Below, one piece after another: positions 34,784 to 42,798 of a DNA stretch of 64,000 nucleotides. This DNA comes from Bacteroidales bacterium (GTDB lineage Bacteria; Bacteroidota; Bacteroidia; Bacteroidales; P3), in NCBI GenBank assembly GCA_017479385.1, contig JAFVCE010000013.1, forward strand, positions 1-64,000, given 5' to 3'. Position 1 is the stretch's first letter, and each line of letters opens with the position of its first letter. Below the pieces are notes generated by a model. The model searched no databases and was not told the DNA's origin. It saw only the letters and a list, made by a program, of their open reading frames with translations. The position numbers and the translations under genes were made by a program.

Positions 34784-37048
34784 TCACCGCCTACTGCCAT
34801 TGTTGTAGAGTTCTTGTTTGTCGCACACCAAGGCCAGCTGCTGCACGGTCTGGGTATTGGTGTAGCGCTTCCAAAGTGTGTCGTATCGTCCGAGACGCAG
34901 GTTGTAGCGAGCGCGTGCCTCGTCGCTACGCAGTGTGCGAAAAGCTTTTCTGCGCAGCAGGTGCACGGCGGCATCGGCGCGATGTTTATAGGGCGAACCT
35001 TCGATAGACACCCGGCATTCGGGCGACCGGTCCTTCTTGGCCCATACCCCGCTTTCGGCATACCTGCTCTTGCCGTATGAGGTGAGCCACCAGCACATAT
35101 CGAAGCTGTTCTCCAAGCCGATGGTGTATTCGAGCATGGCCAAACCGCGGCGGTCGGCATCGGGGTCGAGCAGCATGGCGTGCTGCAGCGAGTCCATACG
35201 CTGGGCAAAGTGGAGCTTATAGTGCGTGCTGTCGTGGCTGGGTTTGGAGTAATCTATGCTGAAGGGGTCTGTCCAGCAGCTCAGGTTCATGCGGCGTTGG
35301 TATTCGGGACTGACGTGGCGCAGGTGTGCCGCTGCGGCGGCATAGTTGCGCTCGCGCATGTAGTGAGTGCCGATGATGTCCTGCCAGTAGTCGCCAGCTG
35401 TGTAGGAGTGGGCATTCATCCATCGGTCGGTCTTGTCCTGTGGGCGCAGGATGTGTTGGCGGTACTGCTCCAGCGTGGCGGCGCACATAGTGTCGGCCAA
35501 GAAGAAGAGACCGTTGCTGTAGTCGTTATTGTTAAAATAATAGGCGTAGGGGTGGTGTGCCTCGTCTGGTAAAACGGTGGTGTCGGCACGTGAGGCCAAA
35601 TGGTATGAGCGATCGCAATCCCTTGTTCGGTCGTAGTAATGGCAATGGTAGATACTGTCGGTCGAGGTGCGCAGTTTCTTTATCGCTTGGTTGTCGGTCA
35701 TCTGATAGATGTAGTTGCAGGCAACGTTGGCCATCTGCAATGCACGCACGCCGTAGCCCGACGCGGCCATGCGGTAGGCAAGTCCAGTCTCGTCGTCGAG
35801 CAAGATGCGTTGCATGGCGCTTAGGGCAAAACATTGGCCAAGTTGGTCTGTGCAACCCCAGTGAAGAGTGCCGTTGGTGTGGGCCACTTGCTGCTTTACA
35901 TCGTTGGGCATCGCGCTGTATTCGCGTTGCATCTCGGCGGTGAGCCATTGCACCTCGCCAACAGCGTAGGCCACAAAGGCATCGTCGATGCTGTCCACCT
36001 GTCCGTGCAGGTGCAGGGTGAGTGCGCGGATGGATTTGCGCAGGAAGGCGTCTCCGCCTTCGGCATCGCTTAGCATGGCGAGGGCTTCGGCAGGCCGACC
36101 GAGGTAGTCGAGGCAACATGCCGCCGCATAGCGCCACATTGCCTTGTTGCTCACCGATGGCATTGCTGTGGCCTGCTGCGACAGGCCGATAATCTTCTTC
36201 GCCAATGCGCGGTGTATATGCTCATCGTAGTTGCCGTAGGTTTTTGCGGCTCGCCCTCTCTCGATATTGGAAAGTGCCTCCTGTAGCAGTCCGCTGAACT
36301 GAGCCGAGTTTGGGTAAAGTCGCAGGCTTGTGGCGTCGAGCTGTACGGGCATTTTTCCCTGCCGCAGGTAGATGGCATCGGCTTCGGCCTTGCGCCCCAG
36401 TCGCGTCAGGCTGCGTGCCACGTAGTCCTCCGCCTCGTCGTAGAAGATAGTGCCGCGCAGCTGCCCTTTCTGCTTCTGCCATGCGGCAAGCACCACGCTG
36501 TCCTCGTGCGCAGCCCAGGCGCATTTTATCAGTAGGAAGTGGTGCCGAGCAGCATGGCGTTTCGGGGTACTCGTCGCCACCTCTTTATAGAGTGCCTGCA
36601 TCTGTTCGTTTTCGTCCGATATGCGGCTATTGTAGTGCCACGGCGAGCGCATCTGGTCGCGGATGTTTTCGTAGAGCTTCGATCGGTAGAGCAGTTCGAT
36701 GGCCTCCGTGTCGCCGCTCTGTTTCAGGTGCTTCGCAAAGAGGTTGTTCTTGAACCACTCCGAGGCCTCATCACCCTTGCCGGCCATCCATTCCCAGTCG
36801 GCCAGCGCACCCTTGTAGATGGCCGCCTCTATCTTGTGGTCGGCGAAACCTGTCTGCTTTGCCCATAGGCTGATGTTCTTGTCGGCAAAACTTTCTTTCT
36901 CCGCTGCTGACTGACGAGCCGCAGTCTGGTAGGCGGGCATAATTCGGTATAGCCGATAGTCGGCGGGGAAGTAATAATATGGCCCGCAGGCCATGGCGGC
37001 GTGGCTAACGAGCAGCAGGCCGAGTGCTATACATCTCTTCAATTTCAT
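34784..37048 (-). CDS. Large exported protein of unknown function (CGPYYY family)
   Basis: This 754-residue protein has a signal sequence MKLKRCIALGLLLVSHAAMA directly followed by CGPYYYFPADYRLYRIMP, so it may be a lipoprotein with an unusual lipobox (AMAC). The rest is helical and Ala/Tyr/Trp-rich with a repeating look (RSLTRLGRKAEADAIYLRQ, WRYAAACCLDYLGRPAEALA), suggesting TPR/SEL1-like solenoid repeats. I recognise no enzyme motif. Its start overlaps the end of the upstream lipoprotein gene by 44 bases, so the pair is tightly coupled. The 70 bases after the stop contain GTCTTTTTTCGTC-like tandem units (34718-34750). Confidence 0.7.
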   Translation of the reverse strand: MKLKRCIALGLLLVSHAAMACGPYYYFPADYRLYRIMPAYQTAARQSAAEKESFADKNISLWAKQTGFADHKIEAAIYKGALADWEWMAGKGDEASEWFKNNLFAKHLKQSGDTEAIELLYRSKLYENIRDQMRSPWHYNSRISDENEQMQALYKEVATSTPKRHAARHHFLLIKCAWAAHEDSVVLAAWQKQKGQLRGTIFYDEAEDYVARSLTRLGRKAEADAIYLRQGKMPVQLDATSLRLYPNSAQFSGLLQEALSNIERGRAAKTYGNYDEHIHRALAKKIIGLSQQATAMPSVSNKAMWRYAAACCLDYLGRPAEALAMLSDAEGGDAFLRKSIRALTLHLHGQVDSIDDAFVAYAVGEVQWLTAEMQREYSAMPNDVKQQVAHTNGTLHWGCTDQLGQCFALSAMQRILLDDETGLAYRMAASGYGVRALQMANVACNYIYQMTDNQAIKKLRTSTDSIYHCHYYDRTRDCDRSYHLASRADTTVLPDEAHHPYAYYFNNNDYSNGLFFLADTMCAATLEQYRQHILRPQDKTDRWMNAHSYTAGDYWQDIIGTHYMRERNYAAAAAHLRHVSPEYQRRMNLSCWTDPFSIDYSKPSHDSTHYKLHFAQRMDSLQHAMLLDPDADRRGLAMLEYTIGLENSFDMCWWLTSYGKSRYAESGVWAKKDRSPECRVSIEGSPYKHRADAAVHLLRRKAFRTLRSDEARARYNLRLGRYDTLWKRYTNTQTVQQLALVCDKQELYNNGSRR

Positions 37049-37979
37049 TATCGGTATAGTGTTTTAGGTTTTCTTCATCAAGGTGATAAAGTACAACGGT
37101 GTTTTCGCGCATCTGCGGCAGGTTCTGCTTTACGCGGCGCACCTCTTTTGGCTCACCCCATTCGACGCGTCTGTTCGAGCTATCCGCTGGCTTGGTGAGG
37201 TGCGAAAAGTGTCCTTCTGCGTCGAACTGCACGCCCCAGCCGTAGGCCGGCCAGGCTATGTCGTAGCCCCGCAGTGTGCTGCTGTCCACTCCCTGCAGGT
37301 ATGGCTTCACGTCGTCGTAGTCGAGGATTGAGTTGTGCGTTTTGCTGTCTTGCAGCCGGCCGGTGTTGTAGCACATCAGCAGCTTGCGGTCGAATGGTAT
37401 CTCCTCGTCTTTCAGCTGGTGCAGACGCACCGTGCCGCTGAGGATGGCACCGCGCTCGTTCAGACAGTCTTCGACTCTCCTGCACAGCCTGAAGAAGTCA
37501 TATCGCGTGGAGGCAGTCCAGTCGCAGTCGAGTTGCACCTCCTTCACCTCGCCGCCCCAATGCTCTTCCGTCATGGCATATACGCGCTCCACAAGCAGTT
37601 CTGCAAGCCTCTCCATAGTCTCGTATGACGAGCCGTTCATTGCACGTATGGCATCGACGGTGATATACACCACCGGCACCACCTCCGTCTCCTTCGGCAG
37701 CGGCTGTTCAAAGCGCGTCGTTGCCACCGGCACCATGCGCCAATCGTCGTAGCCATGCTTGCTGCCGGCATCAACTTCAAAGAGCTTCACGTAGAGACGG
37801 TCCACATGGTGCCGATTTATCCATTCTTTCTCCCACTCGGTGGGGTTGTAGGTGGTCTTCCAGTGGTATATGCCACGATTGGCTGCGGTTTGGGTAACTG
37901 TGTGCCTGCTACACGAGTAGAGCACCAGCAGTGCCACCATGGCGACGAGTGTTAGGGTCGTTATTCGGGTTGTTCTCAT
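37005..37979 (-). CDS. Lipoprotein of unknown function coupled to the CGPYYY protein
   Basis: This 324-residue protein has a lipoprotein signal (MRTTRITTLTLVAMVALLVLYSCS, lipobox LYSC). The body has a glycosidase-like TIM-barrel feel (HVDRLYVKLFEVDAG, VVPVVYITVDAI, EVQLDCDWTASTRYDFF, GTVRLHQLKD, LMCYNTGR), with strands ending in acidic residues. No catalytic pair can be assigned. The Bacteroidota -7 box ends only 4 bases before its ATG. It overlaps the next gene by 44 bases, an unusually long overlap that suggests strict co-expression. Confidence 0.7.
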   Translation of the reverse strand: MRTTRITTLTLVAMVALLVLYSCSRHTVTQTAANRGIYHWKTTYNPTEWEKEWINRHHVDRLYVKLFEVDAGSKHGYDDWRMVPVATTRFEQPLPKETEVVPVVYITVDAIRAMNGSSYETMERLAELLVERVYAMTEEHWGGEVKEVQLDCDWTASTRYDFFRLCRRVEDCLNERGAILSGTVRLHQLKDEEIPFDRKLLMCYNTGRLQDSKTHNSILDYDDVKPYLQGVDSSTLRGYDIAWPAYGWGVQFDAEGHFSHLTKPADSSNRRVEWGEPKEVRRVKQNLPQMRENTVVLYHLDEENLKHYTDNEIEEMYSTRPAAR

Positions 37980-37983
37980 GCTG

Positions 37984-37991
37984 CAAAGTTA
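37984..37991 (-). promoter_or_regulatory. -7 box TAACTTTG abutting the lipoprotein start
   Basis: Extended GTAACTTTGCA leaves 4 bases to the ATG at 37979, so the transcript may be leaderless or nearly so. Confidence 0.55.
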
Positions 37992-38138
37992 CGAAGAAAA
38001 ATTCACTTGTTGCAACATTTTTTTTGCCATTGTATGAAATGTCTGTCTCCCTGTACGAAATGTCCTGTCTACTGTTTAAAATGGATTTAAGCAGGTTCTT
38101 TTTTTGCCTATGAAAGCGCTGCGGGGGGGACTCGTTTT

Positions 38139-38999
38139 TTACTGTTTGCGGAACACCATATAATTAATGTATTTGTGGTTTTTAGTCCATTTCGAGCCCA
38201 GCTGGGTCGCGTGAGAGTCGGTGTCGCGATACCAGCCGTCGGCCATGCCACCCACGAGCAGTATGGCATTGTCTGCGCCAAGTTTGACCAGCGAAGTGCT
38301 GAAGTCGTTCATCAGCACGCGGTCGAGGCATACCACAAGGCTCACCTTGCCGTCGAGCAAACACAGTGCGCGTCGGGTCGAGGCGTTCTCCGGATTGTTG
38401 GGCACCATCTTCCCACCGTCTACCGCTGCATATTGGCGAAAGAAATAGCCACCACGCTCCGTGGCTTGTTCGAAGAGGGGAGAGTTCTCGGCCGTGCCGA
38501 GTGTGAGTTGCCCGTCTATTATGGCGCAGTAGCCTTTCTTCGAAAGGCCCCACGAGAGGGGTTCGCCAGCCAGCACAAAGGCGCCCACAATCTTGCCATT
38601 GTCGCGTCGCAGGTCGGCTGCCATCGTGGCGAGAACAATGTCGCGGTCGTTGGTGTCGAGCTTGCCCACGTGCAGTTCTGGCGTCGCGTTGTAGGGGGTG
38701 AGAATGCGCAGGTGCAGGCTGTCAATAACCGTGTCGCGAACCACGGTAGCGGCGGGCATAGAGGCGTCGACGTTGTTGAACCAGATACTTCGGGTTTCTG
38801 TTTCTGTCTCGGTCTTTGCTGCAGTTGCAGCCGGCTCGGCGTTTCGCGGCTCGTGATACAGTAAGTGGAAGGCTACCAGTAGCGCGATGGCACATACCAC
38901 CGCCCAAATCCACTTGGGAAATGGCTTTTTGTCCCCGCCGTTGCTTTCGGTTCCGACGACGCGGATTTCGTTCTCGTTTATGTCGCCCGTGGTGTTCAT
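38139..38999 (-). CDS. Membrane-anchored protein with phosphodiester glycosidase (NAGPA)-like domain
   Basis: This 286-residue protein has a cytosolic N-terminus and one membrane helix at about 32-49 (IWAVVCAIALLVAFHLL). The exported domain shows DSLHLRILTPYNATPELHVG, KGYCAIIDGQLTLG, RRALCLLDGKVSLVVCLDRVL and ADNAILLVGGMADGWY. This pattern (strand, DG turn, then a Gly-rich loop after an Asn/Asp-Ala-Ile strand) resembles NAGPA/DUF2233 domains, though the usual DGGGS is VGGMA. The start overlaps the stop of the LytTR gene (ATGA), so the regulator and membrane protein are coupled. Confidence 0.6.
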   Translation of the reverse strand: MNTTGDINENEIRVVGTESNGGDKKPFPKWIWAVVCAIALLVAFHLLYHEPRNAEPAATAAKTETETETRSIWFNNVDASMPAATVVRDTVIDSLHLRILTPYNATPELHVGKLDTNDRDIVLATMAADLRRDNGKIVGAFVLAGEPLSWGLSKKGYCAIIDGQLTLGTAENSPLFEQATERGGYFFRQYAAVDGGKMVPNNPENASTRRALCLLDGKVSLVVCLDRVLMNDFSTSLVKLGADNAILLVGGMADGWYRDTDSHATQLGSKWTKNHKYINYMVFRKQ

Positions 39000-39358
39000 T
39001 TCGTCTCTTTCTCTATAAGTTCTTTCAATTGCCGGAGCGCCTCTTTCGAGGCCGAGAGTGTGTGGCTAACCATCTGCCCGGCTGTAAGCACCAGCAACTG
39101 TTTGTGGAGGTTGATGTAGTGAATGTACAACCTATTGATAATAAGGCTTTTGCCTATTCGGATGAAGTTGCTTCCGCTTTGCGGAAGTTGTTTGGCCAGC
39201 AGGCGCTCTACTTGGCCCAGCTGTAGGGTCACTATGCGCGACTCGCTGCTCGCGAATACGAACGAAGAGTAGTTGCCGTCCGACGAAACAAAGACTATGT
39301 CGTCCGACGCCACGCGCACCAAGTCGACGCTTGTCGATATGACCAGAAACTCCTGCAT
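38996..39358 (-). CDS. LytTR-type DNA-binding regulator without receiver domain
   Basis: This 120-residue protein is a lone LytTR domain: DIVFVSSDGNYSSFVF near the N-terminus, LPQSGSNFIRIGKSLIINRLYI in the middle, and a C-terminal helix (SASKEALRQLKELIEKE). No response-regulator domain precedes it. Stand-alone LytTR proteins coupled to a membrane protein often form a regulator/membrane-inhibitor pair (LytTR regulatory systems), which could apply to the gene overlapping its end. Confidence 0.82.
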   Translation of the reverse strand: MQEFLVISTSVDLVRVASDDIVFVSSDGNYSSFVFASSESRIVTLQLGQVERLLAKQLPQSGSNFIRIGKSLIINRLYIHYINLHKQLLVLTAGQMVSHTLSASKEALRQLKELIEKETK

Positions 39359-39532
39359 TGTCGTATTTTATAACGACAGACCTCTTTTTTTATTGCCCAT
39401 GTGGCTCAAATTTTTTGCACTTTGCAGCATGGTGCCGATTTTATTTCGCCCACAACTGGTTGAAAATTAGTTATATCTGCCATAAATTAGGGCCGAAATG
39501 TCTTTTTTTTTTCGCAAAACAAAAAAAAATCG

Positions 39533-39540
39533 TACTTTTG
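39533..39540 (+). promoter_or_regulatory. -7 box TACTTTTG upstream of tRNA-Ser
   Basis: TACTTTTGCA matches TAnnTTTG, 18 bases before the first tRNA base, in an A/T-rich run. Confidence 0.6.
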
Positions 39541-39558
39541 CAAAAATTTTCAACCAAC

Positions 39559-39646
39559 GGAAAGGTGCTCGAGTGGTTGAAGAGGCCCGCCTGGAAAGCG
39601 AGTAAGCGTTAAAAGCGCTTCAAGGGTTCGAATCCCTTCCTTTCCG
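39559..39646 (+). tRNA. tRNA-Ser (anticodon GGA)
   Basis: The cloverleaf has acceptor stem GGAAAGG/CCTTTCC with discriminator G, a serine-type D arm (CTCGAGTGGTTGAAGAG), anticodon loop CTGGAAA (GGA, reads UCC/UCU), a long type II variable arm, and T loop TTCGAAT between AAGGG and CCCTT. CCA is not encoded. The anticodon stem CCCGC/GCGAG has a C-A mismatch at the second pair. Confidence 0.95.
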
Positions 39647-39657
39647 CAGAAAAGATG

Positions 39658-39688
39658 AGGAGCCGCGACGCAGTAGTCGGCGGCTCCT
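39658..39688 (+). terminator. Hairpin after tRNA-Ser
   Basis: AGGAGCCGC, a 13-base loop and GCGGCTCCT, followed by TGCTGTTTC, lies 11 bases after the tRNA. Confidence 0.5.
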
Positions 39689-39760
39689 TGCTGTTTCTCG
39701 GCGGTTTTGCTTGCTCGTTTGCTTCGGCCAGAGAGGCCCGAACGAGGGGTTCGGTTCGGG

Positions 39761-39844
39761 GGCTAAGTGGTTCAGTATCAAGCGTTGTTCGACCTCAATA
39801 CGACCTTAACCCCTCTTTAACACGACCGCACCGCTGTCAATCAG
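39761..39844 (+). repeat. Dispersed repeat copy R5
   Basis: GGCTAAGTGGTTCAGTATCA continues into AGCGTTGTTCGACCTCAATA, CGACCTTAACCCCTCTTTAA. The 3' end diverges (CACGACCGCACCGCTGTCAATCAG). It lies between tRNA-Ser and the KamC-like gene; the rest of that gap holds no gene I can support. Confidence 0.88.
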
Positions 39845-39907
39845 TTTGTTACGAAAGTGCAAACTAACCCTCTTTTGGGGCTGCTGCGGTTGGGTTTCGA
39901 GGAGTGG

Positions 39908-41344
39908 TCAGTCGAGGCCTTCGTTTTGGCATACACATCGCGAGGCGAGCTCCACGAGGTCGGTGTTGCAACCCAGAATGCTGGCAATGCGCAGCGCCTC
40001 CTGCGGCACCTCGTCGCTTTGGTCGGGGATGAGCGAGTAGTCGATAAAGCGGTTGATGTTCTGCGGGTTGATGGGGACGTTGACCATCGATTCTACAAAT
40101 CCTCGTACGCGAAGGCGGTTACAGTTGGAGCCTAACTGGCTGTAGTGGGTGGTTATCATGGTGGGTGAAGGTCTTGATTCCATGATACTTATGAGCGATT
40201 GCACTATCGCCTTGCCCTCGATTGGGTTGGTGGTGCGCGCAGGCTCGTCTATGAGTACCAGCAGGCGCGACTGGGTGGTGAGCTCGATGGCACGGCTGAT
40301 TTTGATGATTTCTGACGCGAACGACGACAGGCCGTTCATCTCGTCCTGCTCGTCGCCAATCGAGCAGTAGATGTCGTCGACAATGGTTATAACTGCCTTG
40401 CTTGTAGGCACATACATACCAAACTGGGCCATGGCCTGAGCTGTTGCAATGCTTTTGAGCAGCACGGTTTTGCCGGCCATATTGGCACCTGTTATGAGCG
40501 TCACTCCGTCGCTAAACGCCACATCGATAGGCTGATAGCGCAAGCCAGCCTTCTCGTTGCGCTCGCGCAGGCGTGGGTTGACGAGCATGGCGAATTCGCT
40601 GCTCTCGCCAATGGTCGGCCGACACAGGTTCCAGTTAATGGTGAGTTCGGCTTCGGCCAGCAGTATGTCGGCGTAACCCATTTGTTCCATGGCAGTTACG
40701 AGTTTGTCGTGGTGCGCAAAGAGCTTGTCGCTCAAGTCGCGACAGATGGCGTTTTGCAGCTCGTTTTGCGCTGCCAGCAGGTCCGAAATGCGTTGCGCCG
40801 TGGGTGTGTAGTTCTCGTCGTTCTGCGACAGCGAGGCTAAGAGGCTTTGCTGCGAGCGCAGTTCGTGGCGAATGGGTGTAAGCCTTTCGTCGTAACTATC
40901 ATAGATATAGAAGTTTGCGATGCCGGTGTGGTCGGGATCGAGCAGGGCGAATGGCTCGCCGAGGTCGGGCAGTTGCAGAATGTCGTCGAGGCCAAGCTCG
41001 GCAGCAGCCCGGCGGGCTTGATTTACGACGTGCGTAAAACTCTTGGTTTCAAATAGTTCTACCTCGTCGAGCACTGTGTGAGAAGCCAAGTTGTTAAAAG
41101 TTCCCGAAAGGTCGTGTAGCTCCATCAACCGATGGCGTAAGTCGTTGTAAGCATGGCGTTTAGTTTCGTCTTTGGTAACCTCGACTGCGGCTGCAATGTT
41201 GTCGTACTCGGTTTCGAGGTCGCTCGGGTTGGTCAGCCAAGGGCGCGAAAGGAGCGTTCGGCGGCCCACCGACGACATTATTTCGAGGTGGTCGACAACG
41301 TATTGCAGTCCTGCATCAGTTTTTATCTTCTCTTTTAGTATCAT
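39908..41344 (-). CDS. MutS-related ATPase, KamC-like
   Basis: This 478-residue protein has a MutS core/lever region without the mismatch-recognition domain, then a MutS-type ATPase: TLITGANMAGKTVLLKSIA (Walker A), GDEQDEMNGLSSFASEI (signature), LLVLIDEPARTTNPIEGKAI (Walker B) and TTHYSQLG. This architecture next to the upstream P-loop protein matches KamB/KamC of the lysine-fermentation cluster, described as reactivating lysine 5,6-aminomutase. No kamA, kamD or kamE gene lies in the window. A general MutS-like repair role is the alternative. Confidence 0.75.
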   Translation of the reverse strand: MILKEKIKTDAGLQYVVDHLEIMSSVGRRTLLSRPWLTNPSDLETEYDNIAAAVEVTKDETKRHAYNDLRHRLMELHDLSGTFNNLASHTVLDEVELFETKSFTHVVNQARRAAAELGLDDILQLPDLGEPFALLDPDHTGIANFYIYDSYDERLTPIRHELRSQQSLLASLSQNDENYTPTAQRISDLLAAQNELQNAICRDLSDKLFAHHDKLVTAMEQMGYADILLAEAELTINWNLCRPTIGESSEFAMLVNPRLRERNEKAGLRYQPIDVAFSDGVTLITGANMAGKTVLLKSIATAQAMAQFGMYVPTSKAVITIVDDIYCSIGDEQDEMNGLSSFASEIIKISRAIELTTQSRLLVLIDEPARTTNPIEGKAIVQSLISIMESRPSPTMITTHYSQLGSNCNRLRVRGFVESMVNVPINPQNINRFIDYSLIPDQSDEVPQEALRIASILGCNTDLVELASRCVCQNEGLD

Positions 41345-41440
41345 CTTCTTTAAGTGCTTGAAAGTATGATGTTTAGCCCTCGGGCGTGGTTTTCTTTAAA
41401 ATTTGCCTAAATTGCTTGTAAGTATCTTGTTCTATGATGT

Positions 41441-42466
41441 TTATGGTATCTTTACGGAGTCGGGTCTCATAACGTCGTAGACTGGCAACTCGAGGGCATC
41501 GCTCAGTGCCTTGCAGGCCTCCTCTGAGTTCAGCCGGTAGCCTTTGGGCGAGGTGGGGTTGAGGCAGACGGCTACCAAGCGCGACTGCTGTATGACCTCG
41601 ATTGTGGCGCCGGTGCGAGTGTAGTCGGCGAAGGCCTCTGGCGAGACAAAAAGTTTGGTAAAGTCTCTTGCTATCAGGCGAATACGCCCGGCGTTGGGTT
41701 GACTGGCCAGTATGCGAAGCAGGCGGTCGCTCACGGCGCCCGATACGAAAAGCGTTGTGCCATAGCGAAATAGCGACTCTGTGTGTTCGCCAATTAGAAA
41801 CACCGAGGCGATGTTCAGGTCGTGGGCAAGTCCGTTGTCGTCTATGGCCCATAGCCCTGATTCTATGGTATTTAGCTGCTGTTTCAGCTCTCGGCTTACC
41901 TCTGGCAGGCCAATCAGTCGGCAGGTGTACTTGGTGCGTGCAATAAGGTTTTTGATGTTTGGCGACACTGCTGCTCCGGTGGCCAGTATCATGGCCTCGG
42001 TTACGGTGGGCGAGGCGAGGCTCAGACGCGACAGGGCGCCGTCGACTATGGCCAGGCTAACACCCATGGAATGAAATAGTTGTATCTGTTTTTTTAGCCG
42101 TTCGGTGGTGGCTGCCCCCGAGAGCAGAACCTTGCCACAAGTAAGCGCCTTGGCGGTGACCAACTGGCCGAGCGAGGTGCGTTGCTCGTCGACGGCCAAA
42201 ATCTCGCTCAGCAGTTGACGCTTGCGGTAGTGCAGTTCGGAGGTGTTGAACATCATGCCCTCATAGAGTGTAATCTCGGGTTTTGCGGTAGCAAAAACGG
42301 CATCGGTTTGCTCGCCGTCGACCCCTATCGAGGTCACGCCAGTGGTTGCTTTCAGCTGGTTTAGTCGACGCAATAAGTAGTTGAGACACACGGTTTTGCC
42401 GGTGTTTTTATCGAGCCCCACAATGGCGAGGCTCCGGTAGTTCAGTATGTCTTTTACGAACGGCAT
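41441..42466 (-). CDS. P-loop protein, KamB-like
   Basis: This 341-residue protein starts MPFVKDILNYRSLAIVGLDK with a Walker A-like GLDKNTGKTVCLNYLL at about 17-32. DGEQTDAVF and VDGALSRLSLASP follow. It pairs with the MutS-like gene 96 bases downstream, as KamB does with KamC in lysine-degradation clusters. The predicted role is a reactivase partner for a B12/PLP aminomutase. The assignment rests on overall pattern and gene pairing. Confidence 0.65.
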   Translation of the reverse strand: MPFVKDILNYRSLAIVGLDKNTGKTVCLNYLLRRLNQLKATTGVTSIGVDGEQTDAVFATAKPEITLYEGMMFNTSELHYRKRQLLSEILAVDEQRTSLGQLVTAKALTCGKVLLSGAATTERLKKQIQLFHSMGVSLAIVDGALSRLSLASPTVTEAMILATGAAVSPNIKNLIARTKYTCRLIGLPEVSRELKQQLNTIESGLWAIDDNGLAHDLNIASVFLIGEHTESLFRYGTTLFVSGAVSDRLLRILASQPNAGRIRLIARDFTKLFVSPEAFADYTRTGATIEVIQQSRLVAVCLNPTSPKGYRLNSEEACKALSDALELPVYDVMRPDSVKIP

Positions 42467-42488
42467 GGCGTCGCTTCTTTTCGAACTG

Positions 42489-42496
42489 CAAAGTTA
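42489..42496 (-). promoter_or_regulatory. -7 box TAACTTTG upstream of the KamB-like gene
   Basis: Extended GTAACTTTGCA lies 22 bases before the ATG at 42466. Confidence 0.6.
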
Positions 42497-42588
42497 CGAA
42501 AAAAAACGCGAAGGCTTCACTTTTTTTTATCGCTCACCATTTGTTACTCTACTTGTGCTGCTGTAAGTTATTGAGAGATAGTATTTTA

Positions 42589-42598
42589 CCCCCCCCCC
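42589..42598. repeat. C10 homopolymer in the promoter region of the glycan locus
   Basis: Ten consecutive C in otherwise AT-rich intergenic DNA, 69 bases upstream of the -7 box at 42667 and between divergent operons. Such tracts are prone to slipped-strand length change. Confidence 0.9.
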
Positions 42599-42666
42599 GT
42601 TTTTAATTCACAATGCGATGTTAAGAAAATGTTTTTATTGGTAATTTTTATTTAACAAAAATTTGC

Positions 42667-42674
42667 TAATTTTG
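42667..42674 (+). promoter_or_regulatory. -7 box TAATTTTG of the surface-glycan locus
   Basis: TAATTTTGCA lies 124 bases before the ATG at 42799, implying a leader of about 115 bases. UpxY-type proteins are known to act on the 5' untranslated region of their own operon, so a long leader fits. The leader contains TGTAACATCTTGTAACT (a TGTAAC direct repeat) just ahead of the gene. Confidence 0.55.
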
Positions 42675-42798
42675 CAATGCAAAACGACGGCGCCAAAATC
42701 GTTTCTTGGATAGGAGACGCATGGTGGAGGCGGAACCCAAAAATGCCGCACAGACCGTTCAGTGTAACATCTTGTAACTACTTGATGGAGTGAGAAGT

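Noticed and set aside
39559-39844. tRNA-Ser as an integration site for an island
   Set aside because: No direct repeat of the tRNA 3' end was found downstream and no integrase adjoins it; the sequence after it is a terminator and repeat R5.
42467-42798. Invertible promoter upstream of the glycan locus, as in Bacteroides capsule loci
   Set aside because: I could not find a pair of inverted repeats flanking the -7 box in this gap, and no invertase gene lies next to it. The homopolymer is the only switch-like feature seen.
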